A DNA stretch of 64,000 nucleotides from Bacteroidales bacterium (GCA_017561935.1 JAFZBE010000055.1:1-64000), one strand, 5' to 3'. Numbered from the stretch's first letter, positions 44,900 through 55,262 are shown. Notes: generated by a model not told the origin, from the letters alone. A program made the numbers and translations.

Positions 44900-47800
44900 T
44901 TAGAATGTGATGTTAGCGCCCACGGTAATGGTGCGTGCCTTGGGGTAAGAGTTGAAGTCGTAGCCGGGAGTGGGGAAGCCGCCCGAACTAGAGGATGTGG
45001 TAACGTCGGGATCCAATCCGCTGTAGCCGGTGAGGCAGAAGAGGTTGGTGCCAGTCACGTAGAAGCGTGCATTGCTGACTCCTACCTTCTTTGTCCAATT
45101 AAGAGGCAGGGTGTAACCCAGTGTCAAGGTGTTAAGACGCAGGTAGGAGGCATCCTCTATGAACTTGGAGCTGACGATGCCGTATTCGGACATCATGGTG
45201 CTGTACTCGGTGTCTTGATTGATTGCACGCAGTGCTTCGGGCGACGGATCGAACACGAGGTCACCGGCCGAGTCGATGGTGTGATAGCGGAAAGCCTTGC
45301 CGGCATAGTAGAGGCGGTTGGCACCGGCTGCGGTGTCTTTGTCGCCCTTAAACGAGTTCATGGCATTGGCGTTATACACCTTGCCACCAATCTGATAGGT
45401 GAAGCCGATGGCGAAATCAACGGCTTTCCAGTTGCCCGAGAAGTTGAAACCACCAGTGTGCTCGGCACGAGCATGTCCGAGGATTTGCTGGTCGGCCTCA
45501 CCATCGCCATCGGCATCCACGAACTTGGGAGCACCGGGGAAGGGAAGCACGGTAGTGCCGTCGGACTCGGCGTTGAGGGCGATGAGCTGCGAAGGATAAT
45601 TGCCTGCGGTGGCATAGCCTCGCTGCGAATCCTTGAGGGTGTATTTGCCTGTGGAGGCATTGTAGTCAAAATCATCGACGGTGAAGTAGCCAGCTGACTT
45701 GTAGCCGTTGATGGTGCCCACGGGTTCGCCTTCACGTACGATATAATCATAATAAGGCTGGAGCATGGACGAGGCCCAACCATTGTGGGTGTCGCACATG
45801 GCGCCTTCAATGATCTTTTCGACGTTGTTTTTGTTAAAATTGTAGTTCATGCTGAACGAGAGGTTGAAATTCTTCGAACGCACGAGATCATATGCAAAGG
45901 TAAGCTCAACACCCTTGTTGGAGGTCTCGCCTACGTTGTCGTACTGATATTCATAGCCTGTGGAGGCGTCGCACGGCACCTGCATCAGGAGGTCTTCGGT
46001 ATTGTTGAGGTAGAAGTCGAGGCTACCACGTACGCGGTTGTTGAAGAAAGCGAAATCAAGACCGAGGTTACGGCTGTAGGTGGTCTCCCACATCAAGGAG
46101 GGATTGGGCTTCATCGAGCCGGGCTGATAGATGGAGATGGTTTCGCCATCGACGATAATGGACTTAGTGGTCCAAGTGCTCTTCCACAGCGAAGAACTGA
46201 TATTGTCTGCACCCGAGGTGCCATACGATAGACGAAGCTTCAGATTATCGAGCCAATCCTTGGTTCCCTCCATCCACGACTCGTCGCTGATGCGCCAAGC
46301 GGCGGCGGCAGCAGGGAAGTAGGCCCAATGGTGCTCGGGAGCGAACTTCGACGAACCGTCGGCACGGAACGTGAAGGTGAGGAGATAACGTCCCTTGTAG
46401 CCATAATTGGCACGACCGAAGAATGAAGTAGAGTGAACTGGTGTTCCTATAGAGCTCTCGTATTTGGCATTGACTACGTCGTTCATCGTGATCTGTCCAA
46501 AAGCATCGGTCTTAGTGAACTCCTTAGGATAATCCTGGCCGTAGTAGCTTGACGAGTTGCTCTTGCTGCCGCTGATTTCGTTACCAACCATGAGGGTTAC
46601 ACTATGGTCCTTGCCGAGGCCTTGAACGTCATAGGTCAACGTGTTGACCCAACGGACGTTGTAGCCGTTGCTCTTCTCAAGTTTGGCGCTGTTGATACCT
46701 GATACTTGACCACCGTCCCACGTCTTGGACTCGTTCCAGTTACGGCCGCCCGAGAGTTCAGTGCGGAAACGCATTCCCTTGATAACATCCCAAGAAATGC
46801 CTGCGCGGGCACGCACACGATGAATCTCACGTCCGAAGTCGTACTGTAGGGTGGCGGTATAAGGATTGTAGCTCTCCTCGACGTTCTGGCTACCCATGCC
46901 TAAAAGGTTGGGGTCGTTGGTGCCAAAGCGTTCGATGATGTCGGCATCGATAGGTGCATAGCGATAGGCCGAGGTCGCATTGTCGTAGTGGTTACCAGTG
47001 AGCATGGTCTTGGCATAGCGGAGGTCGAAATCGACGGCGAGCTTCTTGTTAATCTTCTGATCGATCTTGAAATTGGCACCCAAGCGGTTGTAGCCCGAGT
47101 TGATACGGATACCTTCGTCATCGGTATAGTTGACGGCGACGTAGATCTTGGTCTTGTCGGTACCGCCGCTGATGCTCAGGTCGTGGTTCCATCCGTTGGC
47201 TGTGCGCATAAGATCCTCCACATAGTTGTGGACCGATACATTGCGGTAATCATTGATGTGGTTGCCATTAGCCGAGCCGACGCCATAGTACTTGGCCACA
47301 TCCCTGCCATAATTGGCACCATAGAGCGTGAGGTAGGACCAGGTGTTATAGACATGCTCATAGGCACTCTGTGTCTCGATGAGTTCGGGGTTCCATTTCG
47401 ATTGGAAATAGACGCCATACTTCACCACAGCCTTGCCCTCCTTGGCTCCCTTGGTGGTGATGAGGATTACACCATTGGCACCGCTGGCACCATAGATGGC
47501 TGTCGAAGCGGCATCCTTCAGCACGTCGATGGTCTCGATGTTGTCGGCGGGAATGTCGTCGATAGACGAAACCTGCACACCATCGACGATGAATAGAGGC
47601 TCATTGCTCTGGGTAATGGAGCCGCCACCACGTACGCGGATGGACATTGTGGCACCCGGACGACCGTCCTGAGAGGTGACACTCACACCGGGGAGTTGTC
47701 CCTGAAGCGCCTGTGCCACATTGGTCACAGGATTGGCCTTGAGCTTGTCGCCGCTCACCGATGCCACTGAACCCGTGAGGTCGCGACGCTTGACGGTACC

Positions 47801-48154
47801 GTAACCAATCACTACGACTTCGTCAAGCTCGTCACGGTCTTCCTCAAGGGCGATGTTGAACTTATTCCTTCCGGCCACGGGGATGTTCTGCTCCTTGTAG
47901 CCGATGTAGGAAACTCGGAGTGTTGCGTTGTTGGCAACATTCTGAATACTAAAATTACCATCCATGTCGGTGGTAGCGCCGTTGGTGGTACCCACAACGA
48001 CGACGTTGGCGCCGATAACCGGCTCGCCCATCTCGTCAACTACGGTACCAGTCACGGTCTTGGTCTGGGCAAAGACAAGTGTGCTGCTGACGACAAAAGC
48101 CACCAGCAGGGTTATCAATCGACCCAGCCATGTGTTGCATGCACTGCTTCTCAT
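44900..48154 (-). CDS. SusC/RagA-family TonB-dependent outer membrane transporter (pair 2)
   Basis: A 1084-residue SusC homologue with signal peptide (STLVFAQ), regulatory-like domain (TGTVVDEMGEPVIGANV), TonB box region ELDEVVVIGYGTVKR, plug motifs ALQGQLPGV, RVRGGGSITQ and DVLKDAASTAIYGASG, and barrel ending in TITVGANITF. It pairs with SusD-2 for oligosaccharide import. It is closer to SusC-1 than to SusC-3 (same GGGSI-Q and GYGTVK wording), which supports a more recent duplication of pairs 1 and 2. Confidence 0.95.
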   Translation of the reverse strand: MRSSACNTWLGRLITLLVAFVVSSTLVFAQTKTVTGTVVDEMGEPVIGANVVVVGTTNGATTDMDGNFSIQNVANNATLRVSYIGYKEQNIPVAGRNKFNIALEEDRDELDEVVVIGYGTVKRRDLTGSVASVSGDKLKANPVTNVAQALQGQLPGVSVTSQDGRPGATMSIRVRGGGSITQSNEPLFIVDGVQVSSIDDIPADNIETIDVLKDAASTAIYGASGANGVILITTKGAKEGKAVVKYGVYFQSKWNPELIETQSAYEHVYNTWSYLTLYGANYGRDVAKYYGVGSANGNHINDYRNVSVHNYVEDLMRTANGWNHDLSISGGTDKTKIYVAVNYTDDEGIRINSGYNRLGANFKIDQKINKKLAVDFDLRYAKTMLTGNHYDNATSAYRYAPIDADIIERFGTNDPNLLGMGSQNVEESYNPYTATLQYDFGREIHRVRARAGISWDVIKGMRFRTELSGGRNWNESKTWDGGQVSGINSAKLEKSNGYNVRWVNTLTYDVQGLGKDHSVTLMVGNEISGSKSNSSSYYGQDYPKEFTKTDAFGQITMNDVVNAKYESSIGTPVHSTSFFGRANYGYKGRYLLTFTFRADGSSKFAPEHHWAYFPAAAAAWRISDESWMEGTKDWLDNLKLRLSYGTSGADNISSSLWKSTWTTKSIIVDGETISIYQPGSMKPNPSLMWETTYSRNLGLDFAFFNNRVRGSLDFYLNNTEDLLMQVPCDASTGYEYQYDNVGETSNKGVELTFAYDLVRSKNFNLSFSMNYNFNKNNVEKIIEGAMCDTHNGWASSMLQPYYDYIVREGEPVGTINGYKSAGYFTVDDFDYNASTGKYTLKDSQRGYATAGNYPSQLIALNAESDGTTVLPFPGAPKFVDADGDGEADQQILGHARAEHTGGFNFSGNWKAVDFAIGFTYQIGGKVYNANAMNSFKGDKDTAAGANRLYYAGKAFRYHTIDSAGDLVFDPSPEALRAINQDTEYSTMMSEYGIVSSKFIEDASYLRLNTLTLGYTLPLNWTKKVGVSNARFYVTGTNLFCLTGYSGLDPDVTTSSSSGGFPTPGYDFNSYPKARTITVGANITF

Positions 48155-48228
48155 GTTTCGGGAAAATAGTTAGTTAATAATATGTTAATAATATATACTG
48201 TGTGCTAGTTATAAAGTTTACGGCGGTG

Positions 48229-48260
48229 CAAAGATGAAAATTTTTTTTAATTTTACCAAA
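48229..48260 (-). promoter_or_regulatory. Promoter of SusC/SusD pair 2
   Basis: TTTG (48257-48260), 20 bases, then CATCTTTG (48229-48236), 75 bases before the SusC-2 start. Spacing and the CATCTTTG variant are the same as for pair 1. Confidence 0.8.
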
Positions 48261-48321
48261 TTTTTTCTATAAAAAATATGTATTTCCCCTCAAATTAACA
48301 TCTGAAATCGCACAAACACAC

Positions 48322-48358
48322 AAAAAAGGCCCCGGCAGACAATAAATCTGTCGGAGCC
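48322..48358 (-). terminator. Terminator after SusC/SusD pair 3
   Basis: A 12-bp stem (48328-48339 with 48347-48358, one mismatch and one G-U pair) is followed on the minus strand by TTTTTTGTGTG. It lies 43 bases past the SusD-3 stop. Confidence 0.88.
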
Positions 48359-48401
48359 ATAGGGAGTATAGAGGGCTATACTTTGAGCGATGCGAAAGAC
48401 A

Positions 48402-50147
48402 TTACCAGCCTGGATTCTGAGCTACATCGGCATTGTTAAGGTCGATGGCGTTCTGCGGATAGGGACGCAGGATACGCGGACTGCCGTCACTGCCGGAAAG
48501 GTTACTGTGGTTTACATCATCTTCCTGATGAGCCTTCACGTATTCGATAAGCTTGTGGGTACGCTTGAGGTCTGTCCAGCGTACACATTCGCCGAAGAGC
48601 TCACAGGCACGCTCCTTGAGGATGAAGTCGATGTTGACATCCGAAGCGTTGACAGTCATCGAAGCCTCATAACCTGCCTTGATGGTGCCTGGGCGCTTAC
48701 GCAACGTGTTGATGTAAGTGGCTGCACCTGCGGCGTTGCCCTGCTGGAGTGCGGCTTCAGCAGCAATCAGGTAGGCCTCACCAAGGCGGCATAGGCTCAC
48801 ATCGTGCATCGAGCAAGTAGAGTTGCGGTTAGCGATGGAAGTCGATGTATAGTCGTCGAACTTCTTGACGCAAGGCACACCCAGGTCCATGTGACGACGG
48901 TCCTTGTAGGTGGCCGGCGAGCCATTGGATGGTGCGATACCGCCATCAGCGATGGTCTTCGAGACGTAGCGGAGCTTGGCAAGCTGGCTCTCGCTCTTGG
49001 TGGCCTTCCAAGCTTCGATGTCTTCATCCGTTGCCCACCAGGGTGCATAGTAGTAGCAGATGTTGGAGCTGGGATCGTTGTAGTAATCGAAGTAGGATGT
49101 GAGAGCTGTGGTCGTGCCATCGCCATGGAACTCGAACATGAAGGTCTGCTCGTAGCGGCCATCGCCACGTTCAAACTGATGATGTGCCCAAAGCAGTGGA
49201 GCATAGCTGCCGTCGATAGACTTGTTGTTGGGGCACTCTGCACCACCGAGGTACGAACCGAACTGGCTCATCAGCACCGAGCCGTCGCTCTTGGGATTGG
49301 CAACCGACTCGTAGCTGTATTGTACCGACCAGAAGAATTCACCGCAAGACTCATTGGCGATATCGAAAGCATCCTCGATCGAGAAGGATGGAGTCTCGCC
49401 GTTGATGGCAACCTTGGCGTATTTCTCGGCATTGGCGAAGTCGCTCGACTGTGCAATGCTGGCCTCAATCGACTCGTCGCCCTGTCCATTGAGCCAGCCA
49501 CGGGTCAGATATGCCTTGGCAAGCAGGAAGTTGGCGGCACGCTTATTGGCACGGGCCGATGTGGCAGCGCCATAGTCCAGGAGGGCAGAACTGTTGACCG
49601 AAGCCTCAAGCTCGCTGATGATGAAGTCGTAGCACTCTTGCAAAGAAGCACGCGGATGCTCCATCACGGCACCACTGTAATACTCATTAGAGAGCGGCAC
49701 GCCTCCGAACTGCTGAACGAGTTGGAAGTAATACCACGCGCGAATGACACGGGCCTCGGCCACATACTGTGCTACCTTTGGACCAGTTTCGGTAGTCTCG
49801 CTAAAGTAGATTACTGCATTGCAGAGCTGAATGCCCTTGTAGCAGTTGGTGTAAAAGTTCGAAATTGCTCCGTCGTCGGTATTGACGGTATAATAGGTAT
49901 AGACCACCGATTCGCTCTTGCCGTCGCCATAGAGATCGGTACCTCCCACAAATACATGAGGTGTGGTATTGAAGATCTTGCGGAGCGAAGAGTACATCGA
50001 ATTGGTCAGGCTCTCGAAACCAGTGGCAGTCGAGTAGAAACTGTCGGTTGACACACTGCTTCGGCTATCCTGGTCAAGGAAGTCTGAGCAGCCCGTCGAA
50101 AACAGTGCCATGGCAAGTGCTAATGCACCAATATATTTCTTGTTCAT
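48402..50147 (-). CDS. SusD/RagB-family glycan-binding lipoprotein (pair 3)
   Basis: A 581-residue SusD-like lipoprotein of ordinary length, lipobox FSTGC (Cys20). The start CSDFLDQDSRSSVSTDSFY, the helical segment ARVIRAWYYFQLVQQFGGVPL, and the end with LRKRPGTIKAG, DFILKERACELFGE and RPYPQNAIDLN are classic for this family. It differs from the longer SusD proteins of pairs 1 and 2. It follows SusC-3 by 21 bases. Confidence 0.94.
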   Translation of the reverse strand: MNKKYIGALALAMALFSTGCSDFLDQDSRSSVSTDSFYSTATGFESLTNSMYSSLRKIFNTTPHVFVGGTDLYGDGKSESVVYTYYTVNTDDGAISNFYTNCYKGIQLCNAVIYFSETTETGPKVAQYVAEARVIRAWYYFQLVQQFGGVPLSNEYYSGAVMEHPRASLQECYDFIISELEASVNSSALLDYGAATSARANKRAANFLLAKAYLTRGWLNGQGDESIEASIAQSSDFANAEKYAKVAINGETPSFSIEDAFDIANESCGEFFWSVQYSYESVANPKSDGSVLMSQFGSYLGGAECPNNKSIDGSYAPLLWAHHQFERGDGRYEQTFMFEFHGDGTTTALTSYFDYYNDPSSNICYYYAPWWATDEDIEAWKATKSESQLAKLRYVSKTIADGGIAPSNGSPATYKDRRHMDLGVPCVKKFDDYTSTSIANRNSTCSMHDVSLCRLGEAYLIAAEAALQQGNAAGAATYINTLRKRPGTIKAGYEASMTVNASDVNIDFILKERACELFGECVRWTDLKRTHKLIEYVKAHQEDDVNHSNLSGSDGSPRILRPYPQNAIDLNNADVAQNPGW

Positions 50148-50168
50148 ATTCTTTCCTTATTTATATTA

Positions 50169-53100
50169 TTAGAACTTGAGGTTGATACCCACTTGATAGG
50201 TGCGCGAACTTACACCGCCCTTACCATTGGTAACCGAAGCGTTGGCCCATTCGGGATCGAAGCCCTCGTAGTCTTTCACCCAAGTGAACGGGTTGATAAG
50301 GTTGCAATAGACGCGGAGACTCTGGATGCGAAGCTTCTGCATCCATGTTCCTGGGAAGGTATAGCCCAACGTGATGTTCTTGATGCGAACGAACGAATTG
50401 TCAACGAAATAGTATGAATTGGCATCGTTGTCGGTGTTGAAGGCTGTACCGCCACCATTACCGTTGGTAGAGGTTGGGAAGGGCCAATAACCATAATGTG
50501 TCTCAGTTGCGGTGGTCACACCTGCACTAGTTACGGAAGCATCGGTGATTTTGTTGAGGCCGGAGATTATCTCGAAGGCCGAAGGATCCTTCAGCACGGG
50601 AGCGCCTTGAGGAATGTAGTAATCAATTTTGAGGTGCTGCGTACCACGCGAACCGTAACGACAGAACTCACGCATGAATGGAGAATAGACGGTGCCGCCC
50701 ATGCTGGCATATACCGACATCGAAAAGTCCCAGTTCTTATATGTTACGTTGGTATTGAACGAACCAGTCCATGTAGGGCTAGCATGACCGAGGATCTGGC
50801 GGTCGGATGCATTAATCTTGCCATCGGAGTTGATGTCCTCATAGATGACTTCACCTTCGTGAACAGTTGGGATGCTGCTGTCGGTGCAAGCCTTCTTGGC
50901 ATATTCGAGGTCGGCGATGCCCATGATCTTGTAGCCATAGACAACATCGATGTCGTGACCGATGAACCACTTGTTGCCCACAAGGTCCTCTTTGCCGCCA
51001 TTCAGCTCGACGATGCTATTGACATTGCGACCGTAGGTGAAGGTGGTCTCCCATCGCCAGTCGCGTGTCTGCACATTGAGTGTGTTAAGAGTGATCTCGA
51101 CACCACGATTGCGTACCTTACCGACATTGCTCACGATGGCACCGGTGCTGGAACCCATTTCGATCGGGGTCTTGAGGTCCATGAGCAGGTCTTCGGAGTT
51201 TCGCTCGTAGAAGTCAACGCTGCCGTTGATGCGGTTGTTGATGAAGCCGAAGTCGAGACCGACATTGAACTCCTTGGTCTTCTCCCAGGTCAGTGCGCCA
51301 TTCGAGAGTGCATAGCCGTAACCGTTGGCCACGGTATTACCGAAGTTATAATAGTACTTGGTGTCGGCCATCGAAAGAGTCTGATAGGCGCCCACACCGG
51401 CGTTGTTACCAGTCACACCGTAGCTCAAACGGAACTTGAGGTTCGAAAGCCAGTCCTGAGCACCCTCCATGAAGGCCTCATCGTTAATACGCCATGCGAT
51501 GGCGGCCGACGGGAACATACCCCAGCGATTGTCCTTGGCAAACTTGCTTGAACCATCCCAACGGGAGCTCACGGTGATGAGGTAACGGTTGCGATAGCTA
51601 TAGTTGACACGTGCTACCCACGAAAGCATCTGGATGCGGGAATAGCTCGACCAGGCATCCTCGATAGTACCCGAGCCCCAGTTGTACCAATATACATCGA
51701 AAGGCATGTTGGTCGATTTGTCATAATTGGAGTTCACCTTGTCGTCATAGACCGAGAAGAGGCCCAGCACGTTGAGGCTATGCTCATCGTCGCGGCCGAA
51801 AGTCTTGACAAAGTTGGCCTGGGTATCCCAAGTATAGGAGAAGTTCTCGGTGTTGGTCTGCTCCGACTGGTTGCCGTTACCACCGCGCACCTGTGTCTTT
51901 GCACCGTAGAAGATGCCATGATCGGTCTTCTGATAAGAGGGCGAGAAGGTGGTCTTGATAATGACTTCCTTGATGGGCGAATACTGCAGATAGATGTTGC
52001 CGAGGGCATTGTAGCTGCGTGTGTTATCGGTCGAATTCTCACGATCGACAATCGGGTTGATGGTCGAGGTGGGACCACCGCCATCGGGATACATCACGGC
52101 ATCCTTGCCTGGCTGGTAGATGGGATCACCAGCCTTATGGCTGCCATCAGCAGCATCCTCGGTATAGCGTGCCATCATAATGGGTGCCATGAGGAAGGCG
52201 TTGTTGACGGCATTTCTCGAACCACTGCTCTTCAAAGAAGTAGCCAAGTTGAACGAGATACCAGCCGACCAGTTATCGTTGACCTTATGATCGACCGAAC
52301 CTTTGAGGTTCCAGCGCTCATACGCATCGTAAAGCACACCTTCTTCTGTCTGATAACCGAGGCCAATGCGATAGCTGATGTCCTTGGCATTACCGGTGAT
52401 CGAAACGAAATGGTTCTGCTGCTGACCATTGCGAGTGGCTTCGTCGCTGGCCCAGTCGGTATATTCTCCGTTCTTGTACATGCGCTGGATCACTTCCGAG
52501 CCGGCGCCCCAAACGTTCTTGTAGTTGCCGAGAGACATGTCCCAGGTCTGTGTGCCATCGGCTGCCTGCTTGGAGGAAAGATAACGGCTGAAACGATATT
52601 TCATGAACTCTTCGCCATTCATGAAATCGGGCATGTTGGCCACAGTCTTCCAACCATAGTAGCCATCGTAGGAGATGGTGGCCTTCGAACCTGCCACAGC
52701 GCCCTTCTTGGTGGTAATCATCACAACGCCGTTGGTGGCACGCGAACCGTAGATGGCGGTTGAGGAGGCGTCCTTCAAAATATCCACCTTCTCGATGTCG
52801 GCGGGGTTGAGGAAGTCCATGTTGTCGCACACGATACCGTCGATTACATAAAGTGGCGTAGTAGCATCGCCGAGGGTTGATTTACCACGAATCTGAATGC
52901 TCATGCCATCACCTGCACGGCTTGACGACTGTGTGATGTTCACACCAGGCACCTGGCCCTGCAATGACTGCATCACCGAAGTGGTGCCCTTGGCCTGAAT
53001 GTTCTCGGCCTTTACCGAACCGATGGCACCGGTGAGGTCGCTCTTCTTCACAACGCCGTAACCTACGACGACAACATCGTCGAGCTGCTGGCTGTCTTCC

Positions 53101-53411
53101 AACAGAACGACTTTGATTTTTGTTTGTCCAGCCAATGCCACTTCCTGGCTAAGATAGCCAATGAAGGAAACCTTCAGTGTCGCATTAGCGGGCACGTCGG
53201 CAATTGAAAAATTACCGTCAATGTCGGTAACAGCACCATTGGTGGTGCCTGCCACGATGACATTTGCTCCGAGAACCGGTTCGCCGTAGTTATCGACCAC
53301 GGTGCCAGTCACTGTCCTGGTCTGGGCAAAAACAAGTGCACTGCTGACAGCAAATGCCACCAACAGAGTTGCCAATCGACCCAGCCATGTCTTGCATGTA
53401 CTGCTTCTCAT
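50169..53411 (-). CDS. SusC/RagA-family TonB-dependent outer membrane transporter (pair 3)
   Basis: A 1080-residue SusC homologue: signal peptide (SALVFAQ), regulatory-like domain (TGTVVDNYGEPVLGANV), TonB box region QLDDVVVVGYGVVKK, plug motifs SLQGQVPGVNITQ, QIRGKSTLGDATTPLYVIDG and DILKDASSTAIYGSRA, and barrel end YQVGINLKF. The start at 53411 (MRSSTCKTWLG) matches the shared N-terminus of the other two; the open frame upstream crosses the promoter and is not used. It pairs with SusD-3. The plug and barrel are more distant from SusC-1 and SusC-2 than those are from each other. Confidence 0.95.
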   Translation of the reverse strand: MRSSTCKTWLGRLATLLVAFAVSSALVFAQTRTVTGTVVDNYGEPVLGANVIVAGTTNGAVTDIDGNFSIADVPANATLKVSFIGYLSQEVALAGQTKIKVVLLEDSQQLDDVVVVGYGVVKKSDLTGAIGSVKAENIQAKGTTSVMQSLQGQVPGVNITQSSSRAGDGMSIQIRGKSTLGDATTPLYVIDGIVCDNMDFLNPADIEKVDILKDASSTAIYGSRATNGVVMITTKKGAVAGSKATISYDGYYGWKTVANMPDFMNGEEFMKYRFSRYLSSKQAADGTQTWDMSLGNYKNVWGAGSEVIQRMYKNGEYTDWASDEATRNGQQQNHFVSITGNAKDISYRIGLGYQTEEGVLYDAYERWNLKGSVDHKVNDNWSAGISFNLATSLKSSGSRNAVNNAFLMAPIMMARYTEDAADGSHKAGDPIYQPGKDAVMYPDGGGPTSTINPIVDRENSTDNTRSYNALGNIYLQYSPIKEVIIKTTFSPSYQKTDHGIFYGAKTQVRGGNGNQSEQTNTENFSYTWDTQANFVKTFGRDDEHSLNVLGLFSVYDDKVNSNYDKSTNMPFDVYWYNWGSGTIEDAWSSYSRIQMLSWVARVNYSYRNRYLITVSSRWDGSSKFAKDNRWGMFPSAAIAWRINDEAFMEGAQDWLSNLKFRLSYGVTGNNAGVGAYQTLSMADTKYYYNFGNTVANGYGYALSNGALTWEKTKEFNVGLDFGFINNRINGSVDFYERNSEDLLMDLKTPIEMGSSTGAIVSNVGKVRNRGVEITLNTLNVQTRDWRWETTFTYGRNVNSIVELNGGKEDLVGNKWFIGHDIDVVYGYKIMGIADLEYAKKACTDSSIPTVHEGEVIYEDINSDGKINASDRQILGHASPTWTGSFNTNVTYKNWDFSMSVYASMGGTVYSPFMREFCRYGSRGTQHLKIDYYIPQGAPVLKDPSAFEIISGLNKITDASVTSAGVTTATETHYGYWPFPTSTNGNGGGTAFNTDNDANSYYFVDNSFVRIKNITLGYTFPGTWMQKLRIQSLRVYCNLINPFTWVKDYEGFDPEWANASVTNGKGGVSSRTYQVGINLKF

Positions 53412-53509
53412 GTTACAATAGTTTGTTAGTAAATAGTATTTGTGTTTATAGTTATGTGTAATCCAAAAGATGATGTGCGGTAACAACAAAATTCGATGTG
53501 TTAGCGGCG

Positions 53510-53541
53510 CAAAGATACAAGGATTTTTCGGAGTATCCAAA
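53510..53541 (-). promoter_or_regulatory. Promoter of SusC/SusD pair 3
   Basis: TTTG (53538-53541), 20 bases, then TATCTTTG (53510-53517) and GCGCCGCTAAC: full consensus. It lies 99 bases before the SusC-3 start and rules out the longer open frame. Confidence 0.85.
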
Positions 53542-53623
53542 TTTTTGGGCAAAAAAGTATAAAATAAACACTATTTGTCGCTAATAAAATATAATAAAGT
53601 GTAAATAATGCAACAGATGATGG

Positions 53624-55021
53624 TTATCCGAAGATCTCGCCCTCGCTCACATCCTCGCTGAATATGGGCTCGCTGGTTTTTTGCTCACTGGGATAAAAGT
53701 GGACAGCCGAGTCATTCATCTTTGGCCATGTTGTGTTGAGCATACGGATGACTTCGGTCCCAGCCCAAAGCGTAGGACCATAGCCGTGGAAAGCCATCAC
53801 GTGGACGGGACGATAGGCATAGAAGGCGGGATCAAAGCCCATACCAGTGCCCACACAGCATTTCTCAACTTGCCCAAGCTCGTTGACGCACGTTGTCACG
53901 GCATTCCATGCCAGCAGCACCTGTGCACCGTATGCCAACGAGTCAATCCAGCCCTCGTTGATGGCATGGGCAATGCAATAGGTATAGATGGCCGTGCAAC
54001 TCGACTCAAGATAGGTATCATTACGGTCGAGCAACTGATGCCAGAATCCCGATTGATGCTGCAGGCGACAAAGTCCTTCGATGTGCTGACGCAAGAGATC
54101 GAGCACAAAGGGCCGCTCCTTGTGATTGGCGGGTAGGTTGTCGAGCACCTCACATATCGTAAGGATGGCCCAGCCATTGCAGCGTCCCCAATGGAAGTTG
54201 GGGTGAGGAGTCATACCCTCAACCCAGCCATGACGAAAGAGCTGCACTTCGGGCACCCACATTTTGTCCTTGAATAGATGCAGTTGTCGCAAAGCCTCGT
54301 TGGTGTAACGCACGTCGCCCGTATAGCTGCCATACCATGCAAGGGCGGGGATTGCCATATACATGTCGTCGAGCCACACGGTGTTGTGGTGAGGACGATT
54401 ACGTGCATAAGTGCCGTCTGCCAGCCGGTATTCCTTATTGACGATGAAGTCCATGTAGCGGGCAATCATAGGCTCGAAAGCCTTGTTCTTTTGCCCTTGT
54501 ATCTGCAAGCGGATAAGCGATGCGGCCATCGCTCCGCAGTCGTCGAGGGCGGCGGGACGCAGCACACGGCGCATCTCGGAATCGAACCGAGGGTCGGCAG
54601 CAATCTTATCTGTAACTTTAGGAGCCAATTCCGCGAGCACATTGGCGCGATCAGTGACAAAGTGAAGGTATGCAGAATCGCCGGTAATCTTATAGGCGGA
54701 AAGAGCAGCCGAATAAGCCACGCCACATTCGTAGCTGGTAAGGCGAAAACGTCCACGCACGAGCCGCAACGAATCGTCATAGGCTGCTGGCATGCCTTCG
54801 CTGATATAACTGAGCACGCAATCCATCACCGCCTTGATTTCGGCTGGCTGTGGCACACCGTATGGGGTATCATAATCGGGCTGCATGAGATGCAGCGGCG
54901 TATTGGTGTCGTTGATTTCTGTTGCAGATGCAGCTTCCTGACCCTGTTCTTTTGTCGCACATGCCGAGAGCAGGACGATTACTACGGTGGCAATGCTTGA
55001 GAGCTTATTAAAATGATTCAT
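53624..55021 (-). CDS. GH105/GH88-type unsaturated uronyl hydrolase lipoprotein
   Basis: A 465-residue lipoprotein with lipobox VLLSAC. The alpha/alpha barrel shows the YteR/RhiN pattern: TSYECGVAYSAALSAYKIT, TVWLDDMYMAIPALAWYG with the aspartates of the active site, NFHWGRCNGWAILTICEVLD and GFWHQLLDRNDTYLESSCTA. These enzymes remove the 4,5-unsaturated galacturonate left by lyases on rhamnogalacturonan or related oligosaccharides, by hydration. That fits the lyases and rhamnose mutarotase nearby. The start at 55021 is directly before the lipoprotein signal; longer frames cross the promoter at 55042-55073. Confidence 0.88.
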   Translation of the reverse strand: MNHFNKLSSIATVVIVLLSACATKEQGQEAASATEINDTNTPLHLMQPDYDTPYGVPQPAEIKAVMDCVLSYISEGMPAAYDDSLRLVRGRFRLTSYECGVAYSAALSAYKITGDSAYLHFVTDRANVLAELAPKVTDKIAADPRFDSEMRRVLRPAALDDCGAMAASLIRLQIQGQKNKAFEPMIARYMDFIVNKEYRLADGTYARNRPHHNTVWLDDMYMAIPALAWYGSYTGDVRYTNEALRQLHLFKDKMWVPEVQLFRHGWVEGMTPHPNFHWGRCNGWAILTICEVLDNLPANHKERPFVLDLLRQHIEGLCRLQHQSGFWHQLLDRNDTYLESSCTAIYTYCIAHAINEGWIDSLAYGAQVLLAWNAVTTCVNELGQVEKCCVGTGMGFDPAFYAYRPVHVMAFHGYGPTLWAGTEVIRMLNTTWPKMNDSAVHFYPSEQKTSEPIFSEDVSEGEIFG

Positions 55022-55041
55022 AATTCTGGTATTTATGCTTG

Positions 55042-55073
55042 CAAAAATCGCGAATATTTTCCGTTTATCCAAA
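55042..55073 (-). promoter_or_regulatory. Promoter of the GH105 gene
   Basis: TTTG (55070-55073), 20 bases, then GATTTTTG (55042-55049), one base off TAnnTTTG, 20 bases before the GH105 start. Confidence 0.6.
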
Positions 55074-55191
55074 TTTTCATGTGGTTTTTTGTATTTTGTG
55101 AACCCTTTTCGCCGTGATGCAGCATTTTTCGCCCCTTTTTGCACACGAAATGAATGACGAAAGGGCATGGCAACAGTTTTCGTGCTGAAAA

Positions 55192-55223
55192 TTTGGAACA
55201 AACGAAAATATCCTTTATCTTTG
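55192..55223 (+). promoter_or_regulatory. Promoter of the rhaM operon
   Basis: TTTG (55192-55195), 20 bases, then TATCTTTG (55216-55223) and CAGCG, a full match, 39 bases before the rhaM start. Confidence 0.88.
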
Positions 55224-55262
55224 CAGCGATTAATCAGATTACTAACCCAAACACACATTCCC

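Noticed and set aside
48804..50051. Plus-strand open frame opposite SusD-3
   Set aside because: SusD-3 is complete with lipobox and family motifs; the antisense frame is a shadow.
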